Of a stretch of DNA of 64,000 bases, positions 47,538 to 60,799 are shown one piece after another. Both the position numbers and the translations under genes were made by a program. Positions within the stretch are counted from its first letter, which is position 1. Every line of letters starts with the position of its first letter. Source of the stretch: Aphis gossypii. Its lineage: Eukaryota; Arthropoda; Insecta; Hemiptera; Aphididae. The notes beneath the pieces are model-generated. The model was not told where the DNA came from. It ran no database searches and was given only the letters and a program-made list of their open reading frames with translations. The DNA lies in the NCBI RefSeq assembly GCF_020184175.1, contig NC_065532.1, positions 45,032,287 through 45,096,286 of the forward strand, read 5' to 3'.

Positions 47538-50500
47538 AATAAATACTCACTTTGATGCAAATTACAAACAATATTTTTTACTTCTTGTGATGATAGGATA
47601 ATTACAATAATTACTGCCCTTATTTTGGTGTACACCACTACCTCCCTTATTGATATATAAATCGGGACAATTTAAACGGCTCCCGACGAAAAAGGTTTCA
47701 TGGATATATAAATTCCCAAATGGCTCTGGTTTCAACAATAACAATTTTAAATCAATCAGAGTTTAAGGGCTAGAGCAAATAAAAGCTTTTAGTCATGTCA
47801 ATACTTCTAAAACCGAAAGAAAAAAATAGGAGTTTTTGCTAAAGAGTTTGGGTGACATTATTGATAAATTGGAATTTAACGAAACATCTTGAATAGAATA
47901 TATAAAAAAATGGAACTTAAAAATTTACCTATAGCTCCAAGAGTTAATTACCAATTTTCATAATTTACTTTGTGTGTAAAATTTTACAAGATCATCAGCA
48001 CATTTTTCATCACACTACTTTTGAGACGGTCGTAAATTTATATAAAATGAAAAGGAATTATTTATGTTGCGTCAAAAATGTGAGTCGTTTGGAAATAGAT
48101 CTTATTGTAAAATTTTAGCCATTTGGTAAAAATGGGAGCTAAATAACTTATAGTTATATATTAATATCCATGAAAATAAATAATAATAAAAATATAAAAT
48201 GTCAGGCCAAATTTCTAACACGGCTCTAAATGGGATTTTTATGGATTCTGAGTATAAAATGTTTTTCGCGTGAATTTTGGTTTTCCCTTAAATTATATAA
48301 TATATAAAAACATATGAAATATGTTCGTGTTTGATTTAATAATTGTTAAGTGCTTTTATTATTGGTCATATAACTACTGGGATATTTAAAAAGCAATATT
48401 TTAAATTACAAATAATTTTTTTTTGATTTTTTAACTTTTTTATCCTTCTCTGAAAAACAATAAATAGTTGTTTCCAAAAATAAAACCGCAGAAATATTGA
48501 TGATTGTAAATGTAAAACTCAAAACTCCATCGCTCCTCTCGGAAACCAAAATAAGAATAAAAATATATTACTTACTTAGTGTCTTTATCATAACAATTTA
48601 TTGTTTAAACTTTAAGTCCTGTACATTTTTAAAAACAATTTTCAAAACAAAGTATCGTACACATGCGTGCTATTATCTTTGTTTTGAATAATTCACTGAG
48701 GACGAAGTATTTGTTGTATTATGTGACATTATAGAACAGGTAATCTAGTCTCCGTTCAACGACGATAATGCTTTTTAATAATTATATAATTAACTACTTA
48801 TAAATTATCTAACCAGATGTATTATTATGTCTATGTGTAATATTATACTTTCTTTCAGTGAAATATTTTGCTCAGGAAAATTAATTTGCAATTTTGAACA
48901 AACAAATTGAAATATGACGTGCACATAATAAATTTAAAATGAGAATAATATGATAATATACAAGTACATGATCAATATTCAGGTTGTATAGTGTATATTC
49001 ATTACTCACCGCTGCAGTGTATACCTACCTCTGCTATTAAAAATTACGATAATCCAATTATTTTATAGTTTCTAAATAACATGGTAGCCGAGGCACACTA
49101 ATTTAATATCAGTTATAGCCATAATATAGATTATGAAAATTAATGATATAATTTAGGAAATACGTATTATTATTATTACGACCAACGGGTTTGAATGTGT
49201 AAATATTACGCGATAAGGCCACACACGCAAAAACAAAAATTGCAATGGTTTAATTTCGTCAATATTGATAAAATTAATTGAATTACGTTATATGGGGTAT
49301 TAAATTAAAACAAACCTGTATTAAAATTGTTTTTAATATCATTAAAGTCGTTACGTTTAGTAATAATTGCTGAATAATGAAGAGCCATAGTACTTTATAT
49401 TATTATTATTTTTTAATATTATCCTTTAATAAATGTTTTTTTTTTTTATATCCAAATAAACGTAAAATAAACGTTATTTACCGTTATTTATAATTCGATA
49501 GTTTTTCATGTACATATATAGATTTAATAACGATAGAATCAATTTAACCGTAAGGTAAACTATAACTTTGAGTTTGGGTTTATTAGTTAATAAACTCGAT
49601 TGATGTTTACCGAAATTTTTTTACTTTTTTGTTTTAAATAAAGCTTTTATTAAATATATTTATAATTTATAAATAGTATAGGTATAATACTACAATAAGT
49701 CAATTTAAGAAAAATTATAAAAAGTCACTGAAATTTCTTGATGGAATATTTTCTGTAGCAGTCTTCTTTATAATATAATTCAGTCATTTACATCTGAGTC
49801 CTATGTATATTTCTAGACTTGTACCAGTTATATTTTAGTTTCCTATATTCAAAATTTCTGGGAATATTCTGGACGTTATAAAATGATTTATTCTTGTATT
49901 TGGTTGTAATTTGTAACAAAATACTTTGTTAATAACAATAGTCATTTATCTGATATTGTTTTAATTTGTAGATGATCGTAAAGTAGTTACGTTAACGTAA
50001 CAGTTCTTACCAAAGTGCTTAAGCGATGATACAATAACAGTTTGATTGAGAAGCTGGAAATCAGCTTGTTTGGTTGGGTCCATCGAAGATGGTGTATAGT
50101 CTATGAAGACTTTGGAATATGATGAGAATTATGTTTGAGATTTTGATGTTAAAATCATATTTTCATAATTCTGACAGACACATAATATGAGGTATTGATA
50201 GTAATTTTTTTTTTTTATGTTATGTTGTTTCGTTTGATTTTGTTAACCATTTTGGTTATTAAAAGTAAGTACTTACAGCATAAAATATAACACAATTAGT
50301 TAAAAAGTTTCTTACAAGTGAATACAATATATTTTTTTCTATTTTTTATTACTTGTATTTATTGCTCAACATATTATGTTATATAAACAACTATAATAAA
50401 TTCAGAGAATAAATTCAATCAGCGTACCTAATATAATAACTGTTGTTATTCAAAATGGTAATTAACTATAATACACAGACAGTAATTATCCACAAAATAT

Positions 50501-50997
50501 AATGTTTACTTTACAAATAAATAGGATAGAGCCCTCAAGGCACACAGCTTGTAAGATTGCATTTTTCTAAGTGGAAATTCCTCTATATTTCGTTTCTTGG
50601 AAGCTTATATCATAATAAGGAAAAAATTCAATTATTATTGGTATTAGATCACCACTGCGCAACTGGTATAATCAGTTCAGGTGGTAGAGAGGGTTTAAGT
50701 CTACAGCTTTCCGTCTTGCGAATAAACATTTAACCCTTTGCCAAAAATGTATGCACAATATGTCTCATTGTTTTATGGATAAAAAATACAAATTGTCTGT
50801 AATTAATGATTATAATTCATATAAAAAGTATAGGTTCTAATAATTATTATGATGGTGTTTTTTTCCATTCTAGATTATATATTTATATAAATTATAGCTG
50901 TACCTACTCGTTATTTTTAATAATATTAATCATGATATCCATAGTCAATAGAATTTTACATATTTTCATTTTAAGTTAAAATCATTTAAAGACCGTT
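47538..50997. other. AT-rich non-coding sequence
   Basis: No gene is recognised. The frames at 47562-47744 (minus) and 48497-48691 (plus) have no motif. A less AT-rich patch near 50640-50720 holds GTAGAGAGGGTTTAAGTC-type sequence that may be part of an unidentified dispersed repeat. Confidence 0.55.
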
Positions 50998-51420
50998 GAC
51001 TTTATGTGGCGGATGGTGGTATCTGAAACTTTGACATCCACTGAGAAGACTGAAGACCTTATCGTCTATTCCATGAGCGGGAACGCCACTGAGTCCAATC
51101 CCTGAGAAAGTGATACGTTGTGGTTACGCAACTATAGTCCTTCACTCGAAATACTTCTCGTTCGACACGTATTCTTCAACCGGCGCCGTCAGCCTTTCCA
51201 ACTTCCGGATATCGTAGTCTCATCCGGGAATTGCTCCAGTTGGGAGGTCGAGCGATGGACGTTACGATATCGCTCATATCCATCACCGTGTCCTCGTATG
51301 ATTCTACTTTTTTTGTTTGTTTCTGATATCTCCTCCTTAGGAACAGGTATTAGGTTTAGCACCATTGCCATTGCTACATTTGAAAATGCCTGCTCAGCCA
51401 TCACATCGCCCATGTAACCG
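50998..51420 (-). pseudogene. Coding-like island, possible decayed gene fragment
   Basis: This block is much less AT-rich than its surroundings. On the minus strand 51413-51189 is open for 74 codons. Its product looks natural: MGDVMAEQAFSNVAMAMVLN, then a charged stretch with PKEEISETNKKSR. Shifting frame near 51200 gives a further open stretch (ERLTAPVEEYVSNEKYFE) before a stop. The stretch from about 51115 to 51000 is open in another frame. The plus strand is also open (51118-51417), so the strand is not certain. I do not recognise the family. A frameshifted transposon or retrocopied gene remnant is the likeliest reading. Confidence 0.3.
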
Positions 51421-53167
51421 AAATTAAAACTCGCAAGTACTATTAATTAATGCATATTATCTATGATTAAGTCTCGTAATATGTAAACGGCTTAGTTTAC
51501 ACTGCACACATAGTGCACGTTACACAACTATTTACACAACCTTTATTAGACGATGTAATTTCGTGTAATTTTGATATTCAATATTCCATGATTAAAGTGT
51601 ATGTAATTTGAAAGATTAAATATAAGATTATTGCAATGCCGTTGAATAATAAGGCAAGGAAAGCATATTATCATTGCCTAGGAATGTCATAATTTCCGTA
51701 GCTTATTAAGTGATAGTATCACGCGTGGCTTTCCTATTCTTAATTTAAAGTTTTATACTAAAAATATACCTATATAAAGAAAAAAATTGGTTTCGACTTC
51801 GTATATTTAACTACAGTATAAATGTTTGCATAGATATCTCATTTAATCATTACAAATGTTGTGTATTTTATCAAAAGTGTCATCGTCGACTGTCTATTTA
51901 GTGGTGTAATCATAACTCATAAGGTATGTTTGATATTTACATATTCGGTGCTTTTGATTACAATGAATTTAAGTATAATGCAAAATTAATACTATGAAGT
52001 AGTTTTGTTAATTATTAGTAATAAATGTATTAAAATATCGGCCATAAATAATAAAGAATACGATCGTTATTGAGCGGAAGATTTTTTTGTGTCTTTTCAA
52101 ATTTTGAAAACATGTACGTATCATATTATATAAATGACATTTATATAAAAATAAAATCAATTAGTTAAACATTACAGGTTATTTATTAGAATAACTCTTG
52201 AGTTCTTAATAAGGAATACCAAAGAATTTAGTAACGAACAGTGTCCATTATACAACATTACTGAGACTTACAAATAATTTACGTTTAGACCGTGAAGCGT
52301 TAGATCTACATCATAATACGCATGTATGTATATTAATCTGCATATACAATTTTGTTCTTATGTCTATTATTATTATATTATTATGTTTTAAAAGAGTTCT
52401 ACAAAAAGTAATTTTTAGATTCTGTATAGAGCTTCTCTCATATTATTATTACATGATTTAGTTTTTCAGATATTTCTATAGAAAGTGCAATTTTTAAAAT
52501 AATTTGATTTTTTTAAACTATTTATAGATATTAAAATTGTTTTGTGTATATTTAGTATATCGATAAAAACTTTTCGATTGGTCAAAAATATTGGAAATCT
52601 AATACGAGTTTCTTTATGAGTTGTTATTTTAGCCATTTAAAAATATTTTAGTTATTATTATATTATAATTGTATTAGGTAGTGTATTCATTATTAAAATT
52701 TAATAATAATTTATAAAAACTATACCTAGGTATAATAAGTACTGAATAAATTAAATACTAGTTTTATTTTAATTATGTAGTATATACAGGTCAATAATTC
52801 AAAAGCTATTCATTTGAATTTCGATGTAGCTATTATATTATTATATTTGAACAAAAAAAAAGTGCAACCTAATCAAGATCATACCAAATAACTTAATTTC
52901 TATTAAACCTTTACTTTAATATCATATGGTTCATATAAAGTAGAAAAAATATAAAATTTATTACTGTCATGAAAATCTTTAGTGAGTCATTTCCAATAGT
53001 TGGCCACCTATACTCGGCCTCTTTTAGTGCCTACCCCGCTTTCGCGAAAACTATGATTACATATCACTAATATAATTATATAGGAGTTTATAGTAATGCA
53101 AAAATATAATAACTATTATTAACTCGAAGGTGCAGGTAGACTTTCTGCAAATTGATCCTAGAGCCGC
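51421..53167. other. AT-rich non-coding sequence
   Basis: I see no gene or clear repeat here. Confidence 0.6.
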
Positions 53168-53327
53168 TCATTTTTCTACGAATACTTGACGATCCGAACC
53201 GCATATCATAGACAAGTCGTAAGTAGCACCTCTATGATTATTGGTAAGAGAACGCTGAAATTCTTGATTTGGGATACTTGAACCTCGGAGGTTTATATCT
53301 TGGTGAGGAGAGTAAGGTCTGGGAGAT
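53168..53327 (-). pseudogene. Short coding-like stretch, possible gene fragment
   Basis: The minus strand is open for about 52 codons with no ATG, ending in a TGA at 53170-53168. The translation is balanced (NHRGATYDLSMICGSDRQVF near its end) and unlike the Ile/Tyr/Asn translations of neighbouring DNA. The block is also locally richer in GC. I recognise no family. It could be an exon of an undetected gene or a fragment of a transposon. Confidence 0.2.
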
Positions 53328-53329
53328 TA

Positions 53330-54626
53330 AACTTTAAAAACTGTGAGATAGATGTGGGAGGTGCACACAAAGGTGCAGGATAACTGGCGTTATGCAGCCT
53401 ATTTGTTTGCCTATTCGTCGCCTGAATGAAAATAAAATTGAATATTTTTGGTTAAATGGCATGTTAGATGATATCATAATTGTCAGATTTTATCGATGTT
53501 ATTTAGTTATATATCAGTTAGGCGGAGACGTGTGGTAAACAACTATACTTTGTTTTCATGTAGTGAAAATGAGTCTATTTGAAAATAAACATTTTGGTAA
53601 TTCTATTATTCACGATGAGCATGTTTAATGAATTTATCATAAAATACGATTTATACGTTTAGCTGTACTTATGTTTATCATAACTACATACTTTAAGTAG
53701 GACACAAGTACACAATAATAATACAAAATTATTAAAAAACAGGTTTCCAGGTGACAATTTACTTGTATTTTTATATTTTTTATTTACAAAATATAATATT
53801 TTATAGTAATCGTTCAGTAACCTTGATTTCATAATCACGACGCAATTTTCGAATAATTTGTAGAGTTTGTTCTAAATAATCTAAATCAAAACAAACGTAC
53901 TAACGTAAAAGTTCTATGTTGATTAAAAATGTCAAAATACGTTTTTTTAAGCAGGAATAAAAAGCTGAAAATTGTTGTATAGTGCCTTTAAATATCATAC
54001 TCAGATTAGTCAAATTGTGTACATTTTTAAGATTTTAAATTATTTTTAAAAAACTGTCAAAATAGTACAAAGTTTGCGGTGTATCATTAAAAAAAAAAAA
54101 AAATTGATTATCTTATATTATGTACCCACATTTCTACATACATTTTATATTGAACCTGTTTACGTTGGTACTTTATCATTTAAAATTAAAATCGAAGCTC
54201 CGTGCGTATTTATGCGCCGTTAAAATAAGTTCATATTATATCACTTCGATAATATTTAAAAAATGAATACTTCCCACGGTTTGTATAACAATAAAATACT
54301 CTTAGTCGTAACCCAGTAGGTAAAGAACCAGCCCTGCTTTTCTTTCCTTAAGAATTACGATCTTGGTTATACATGATTTTTATAAACTCCGAATAATTAT
54401 GTACTTATATCTATAACAACATAAATAAATATAGTAACATGATAATGGTATATTATATTAATCGCCAATAGGTAATTTGATCGTTCACGATGTTATTAAC
54501 AACATTGAAACACGCGATATTATTGTTTTACAATACTTACGCTTTGCTATTACACCTCACCGGTGGGTCTTTAGAGCTTTGTCAGGATGCCAAAAATAAA
54601 CACGTTTTGTTATTCTGTGCCCTAGG
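53330..54626. other. Non-coding sequence
   Basis: No gene is seen here. There is an A-run at about 54089-54103. Confidence 0.55.
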
Positions 54627-55867
54627 CAGGCATTTCCAAATCATGGGTCGCGACCCACGATAAGTGGGTCGTGGACAGTACTGTAAGCTCATAGTTTTTG
54701 TTAACTTATTGATTTATTGATAAATGATCTCAGGTGTTTGTTCAACAGCTATGAATCAGCTTATTATATTATTTATTAATATGATTTGGTTACGACGATA
54801 GTATCTACTATCTAATGAAACAAATAAAACTTAACTGTTATCCGTATCTATTGTTTAATTTCCATGAATTTGACAAATTATTGAAATAGTAGTGATTTTA
54901 AAATTATATTCAGTACTTAAGTGTTGATTATTATGCCATGAATCAATAAATGTGTAAACTATTAAATTTGGATAAGGTTTATTTGTTTATATTTTGTTTT
55001 AATAATAATTGTTATTATAAATGTATATATAGTGTACAATATGCACACAGGTTATATAATATATTGTATTATTATAGTGTGACTACTGCAGTACATATCT
55101 ACTATAGTCTATGGATTATATTTAATTATACTAATACACAATACTAATATTTTTATATTAATATTAAAATTGTTTACTAAATTTGCAGCTGTCTGTTTTG
55201 TAAATATATATATATATATATATAAAAAAAACAAAATTTAGTTATTTTATCACAATATTTAAACACGCCAATATACATAGCTTTTAAAAAATAGAACTAC
55301 GATTTTTTTTTTATGTTATAGGATATAGAGTTAGATATTACCACAGAATAGATTAAACCACATTGGAAACTCATCAAAGAAATATAGGTACGACTCTATA
55401 TTGTTGGCCGTATTCAAAGGGCATACCAGTCCAAAACTCGTTAAGAAAAATCACGTGGAAATAACCATAAAAACTTACGTATTTTGTCAGAATAAATTCA
55501 GCGATAAGTTCTTTCAAAATTACGAATTCAAATTTGGTCGGTCAGAGTTTCCATTCTGATTTAATCTATTCTGTGATACTATTTTTATTTAATCGATTAT
55601 GTTTAAGTTAGGGACATCTAAGAATAAGCAACAAAGCTGCTCGCTTAACATCAGTACCATTAGTCAACTGGTGCAACTATGATCTTAAAGCTTGATTAAA
55701 CTATTATAATTGGTAAATGATTAGTGTTTGGTTAGGTATTTACGAATAAATTTTTGTTTCATAAAAATTGTTTCAATAATAATTAAATAAAAAAATATGT
55801 GGGTCGCTATTGTTGAATCAACTTGAACGTGGGTTTCGGCGCCATAAATTTGGGAACCATTGCACTG
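54627..55867. mobile_element. Possible non-autonomous hAT-like element
   Basis: The left end reads CAGGCATTTCCAAATCATGG then GTCGCGACCCAC. The right end, reverse complemented, begins CAGTGCAATGGTTCCCAAAT, followed by a GGCGCC word and by GCGACCCAC. The pattern of CAG(T)G, TTCCCAAA and GGGTCGCGACCC is common at ends of hAT-type repeats in animals. The 8 bp flanks (GCCCTAGG and TTACTTGT) do not match, so these may be ends of two different copies, or one end may be damaged. The 1.2 kb between them is AT-rich and non-coding, with a (TA)n run at 55204-55224. Confidence 0.45.
55204..55224. repeat. (TA)n microsatellite
   Basis: About ten TA units are followed by an A-run. Confidence 0.85.
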
Positions 55868-58800
55868 TTACTTGTAAGTATACAAATATGATAACCAGTT
55901 ATTCTACTTTGTTTTTGCACACACACGAACCTCAATAATACTACTCTAGAAAATGCGCAGATACTCAAATATACATTTGTCATTTCTAGAAGAAAGTAAA
56001 AACTATATTTCATATTACCAATCTATTATATAGGTACCAAAATGTACCATTACAACTCAAAGATATATAAAAAACGAAAGTTCTACGACGACACTATAAG
56101 ACACCATATGATATGATTTTGTGGCAATCTGACAGTTTTAAAGTAACATTACGTTATGATATCGGTGGTATTGGTGAGCTATTTATAAATAGAATACTTT
56201 TTCCATTTTAACTGATGTTTATTTGAATTATGATTTTCCTTGATCTTATTTTAAGAGTAGTATCAATAAATAAAAATAAGTCTTGACTGTTTTACTCCAA
56301 TAAGGAATTAAGAAGTTAATAAATATATTTTTAAGTTATACTATCTAGGGGAAAAAAATATTATAAATTATATATATTTTCTATAATTTTAGGACACTTC
56401 TGCAATAAACAATAGTTTTTTAAACTTTAAAGAAAATAAATATTAGGAAGACTTAGAAATTTGTGATTGTAAATACTTAGAAATGTCTAAGTGTATTTGG
56501 ATCCGTGACTAGAATAGATTCGATAGCCGTTAGTGTTATGCTAGCGTTACTTTGCCTTTACAAGAACAACAAAAATGTATGGAGGAAAAAATCCTGGTCA
56601 CTTTAGGTAATCCAATGCTTTTATTTTCTTTATTATACCAGCTATATTATTATATTATACGTAAGATATATTTAAAATGTATTATATATGTATAAAGTTC
56701 ATTCAAATTCATGGATTATTTTATCTATTATGATATTTTTTGGAGTGAGTTAAAAAAAAAAATAAATAAATAATTGACTTTGTTCCCGGAATAGTATTAA
56801 AACGGACAACGGGAAACAATCGCATCGATAAAGTGATAACTATAATATTAAAATCTAAAATATTGCTTATACATTTTAGTATGGCGTGGGCGTACCGGTG
56901 GCTGTAGATTTCACTGTTTGCGAATAAATCTAAGTATACAAGTTATGTATATACGACATACGTGCAAATTATAAACAGGAGTATGTTTATTTTACCAAAA
57001 CTACAAAATTGCAGGAGTGTAATCATTGTGCTTAATGTACAGTGTACATTGTACACATTAAAAGTACAATAGATATTACAATATAAAGATTTACGGAATA
57101 ACTCTCGCCGACAGTAACAAATGATGATATATTTTTCAACATTTTTATTTTCTACTTGGTAATCAAACAAGTAGAGAGGGTAACGAGATTGGACATTACA
57201 GATTAGATTATAATAATTACCATTAGTTAATCAAGGTATGTAGTACTAGTAATGATAAGGTAATTTCTCTGTTGCCATCTCCTCTCCATCGTTGCTTGCG
57301 GGGTTACAACTGAACCTAAAAATTGTTTACTAGTAAGTTGGATCCCAAATTATTTTAAGTACTCACTAAGCTAATTCAGTTTTGGATTTGTTTCGGTAAT
57401 AAACTAATTGGTCACAGATTATTGACGCCTAAAATATTATAATTACCTTTGGGACGCAATCGACTTACTCAACGGTTACTTACTCAACATCGTTTGATTT
57501 ACTATCGATTCACTTATCTTAAATTGAATTCTAGAATGCAACCTAGTCTAGATTGTTTCAACGAAAACAATAATAAAATTTCTAAATTTTAACTTTTGTA
57601 AATTTTTAAAAATCCTTAGGAAAAGTTTTGTTAGCGTTAAATTGTTTTTTTTTTTAAAAATCTTCTATAGATTGCGTCCATTTGTCGTGAGGCAAAATAA
57701 CTGCACCCATATGACGCAATATTATGTAGTACTTAAAGATTTTACCAAAATAATTGGGCACTATGGGACCCAAATACTGCAATAGTAGTAGGTATTTAAG
57801 ATAATTTAGAACCCATTTAGTAAATTATTTGTAATAGATAATTATTATCCTTAGTGTTTGGGGTCCAACTGTAATGCGCTGGATTGTGGACGACCTACTT
57901 TAGTTACATGTCAAATTTTTATTTCGTTGTGCATTTGTATTTTAATAATAATTGAATTAAAAATCTAACGCTATTGAAAGCCCTCTTGACTAGTGATAAA
58001 AAAATTAAATGAATAAAAGAGATTTTAATTATATATTATATATTTATATGATCCCGATTAGATGTAAAGCGTTGAATGACAAAGATTAATTATTCAGTAT
58101 GAATGAAGTTTGATACATAGCTAAAATATTAGTGTGTTTATGTATGTATTAATTAATATTATCACTGTACGTACTTGCTTAAGTTACTGTACTTAATCAT
58201 CCTCGAATCCTACAACAATGATTAAGTCAAATAAGGGACCGTTGCACTAAAATATAATATATTGAATGGTTTGGTTGGTGATTTTGTTATTTCTGATGCA
58301 TATTGATTTGTGGGAATATAGGTTTTTGTCAAGTCGTAAAAATTCGTTCTATTATATATATATATATATAATTAAATTTTGATTTGCATATCATTAAATT
58401 ATTATATTATATTTCATTTCAGATATTTTTTTTTTAAATGAAAGGATGTAAATGATGGTATGTTGAACAGACTGTTATTTCTTTATTTTCCTATTAAAAG
58501 ATTTTTATCAAATAATTTATTTAGTCATTGACCTAGTGTTTTACAAGTGTCCTATTCAAGAATGGACAACCGGAATGTTTTGACATAATGCATGACAATT
58601 TGTGTATGGTCATACATTCCATTTATGACCCTGGTGCTATGTTTTAGGAACTTAAAATAATTAATAATTACTGCATAAATCGCGAAACGTTAAACTTAAA
58701 CTCTGTTTTAACTTGTAAAATATAAATGTGTGCAGATTAAGTTTAAATTACTACTCATTTAAAACTATTACCTATTTACTTGGAAATTTAAATGTTTGAC

Positions 58801-60732
58801 AAACAATGTATTTTGAAATAAGTTTTTCTCCAATCTATATAATAATAATATTACTATTTGTGTTGTATAGTACCAGTAATTTACTGGTCAGGTTGCAGTG
58901 CCAAAATTCATTAACTATCTGATTTGGGTCAATGTTTATAAAAATAAAATACCTACAAATATTTTAGTGGTATAATAAAATGAACATATTTTTAAGATAT
59001 TATGAAATGTTTATTTTTTGTATCCTTTATATCGTTAATCAATTCAGCCACTTTTACATACCTACAAAAATATTATATCAACATTAATTTAAGTCTATCA
59101 CTATAATATACATAACAAAAATATTTTGTGGAAAAAAACGTAAATTTTAAATACAAAATCGTTTCTTAAGTTTTCAGACGTAGGTACCATTAGTTAAAAA
59201 TATTACTCAATGAATTTAAAATTCGTACTTAATGTCTTATTATACTTATGACCTATTAAAGCCATATTATAGGTTTCGAGATATATAATAATCAACATGA
59301 AATTTTTTTTGGTGCTAATATAATGCGAGCTATAAAAGATCGATCGGGGAGGGGAAATAAATTAGCCCCAGTTCAAGGTTTCCTACATTTTTTCTATAAT
59401 ACCTATTGATGAGGTAGTTACCTATTTTTGGTTCTATGCATCTTCATACCATAAGTGTTTAAAGGATGGTTACTTAGATTTTGGCCAGAACAAATCTATG
59501 ATTAACTGGCGTTTAAAGCTTTTACAAATTAAATAATAAATAATTTAAAATTGATGATTGTTAACACATTTATTCAATTTGTATTAGATAATGATATATG
59601 TATTATTGACGTGAATAAAAATAAAATTGTATTATGAATAAACTATATAGTTAGTCAATTTAATCACACGCCTTGATTAAAATTGCAATAATTTAATTTT
59701 TTTTTAGTTTTATTTTATCAATTATAAAATAATGTTGATAATGTATCTATTATATTTAATTATTAATATATTTATTGTTAAGTTTTATAATATAATTTAT
59801 AATTACACGAGTTAAATATAAAATTTAATAAATTTTATAATTTTTTAACTATAGATATTATCATCGTGAATTTTAACTATATATTTTTATTCAGCATATG
59901 GGATATTTTATGAATTTATCACAATATGTGTTGTATATGTTGATATCAATAGGAACATATTGCTAGTTTATACCTATGAATTATACACATCACATCCCAC
60001 GCACTTTAAAAGTATAATGCGTATACATGTTTTAGATATTTTTTTTTTAACTAACGGTAACTAGATGGAGATAAAAAGGAAAATAATCATCTGTGTGTCC
60101 TTATACGTCTTATCATGACATTATTATTATACGATGACAAATTAAAATTACTGTTATTTTTAGTTATAGAATAGTCTTGTTTAAGATAATGTTTAACATT
60201 TTGAAATGTATGTATTTAGAATTAACATTGATGATAATATTTGTTGTTTTATATCTGAAATATTTTTGTTGTGATATCATCTCTTTCATGTTTATATACG
60301 CAGCTGAGAATACCTCTTAATCTTAATATTATATATTCCCATTGTGTCCGTGATCGCTAAATGCACTATAAACGAAAGGCGTTCACCTCCATATGGATAA
60401 ACTAATAGCTAAATTGTTTGCCTATTTTTAGAAAATGTCCAATATATTAACCTACGATCACCGCCTACATTCTTATAAGTATGTTTATTACATTTTCATT
60501 ATTTTGTAAACATTGAAAATTTCAATATTTACGAATCAGTAACATCATTAACATCTCGATTATCTTTTTTTTTATTATTATATTGATTACTTATAAATCA
60601 AAAGTAAATTTAACTATAGTTTTATAAGCATTTTTAGAACAAGTCAAATTTTACTGGATAAATGTATATTTTGATCATTGCTTGAATATGTATAAATACT
60701 ACTATTTAAGCGTTATATTTTTCATGTTATAG
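55868..60732. other. AT-rich non-coding sequence
   Basis: No gene is recognised in this stretch. It includes a short (TA)n run near 58355-58370. The 56943-57170 minus-strand frame lacks a motif. Confidence 0.55.
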
Positions 60733-60769
60733 GTACTCAGCTTTACGACCTGAATGTGAAGATGGATGA
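60733..60769 (+). CDS. Possible terminal exon of an unknown gene
   Basis: A pyrimidine-rich acceptor (TTTTTCATGTTATAG) is followed, in phase 2, by YSALRPECEDG and a TGA at 60767-60769. AATAAA follows at 60774-60779, with further TAAA words. The arrangement of acceptor, short tail, stop and poly(A) signal looks like a last exon. I see no upstream exon that would join to it, and eleven codons are too few to judge. It may be chance. Confidence 0.15.
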
Positions 60770-60799
60770 TTTAAATAAAATAAACTGTATCTTGAAAAA

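Noticed and set aside
51118..51417. 99-codon plus-strand frame over the 51 kb island
   Set aside because: It was set aside in favour of the minus strand, whose translation is more hydrophilic and continues in adjacent frames. The strand remains uncertain.
53130..53420. Possible ribosomal RNA fragment (GAAATTCTTGATT resembles an 18S word)
   Set aside because: Only about a dozen bases agree and the flanking sequence does not follow the 18S order.
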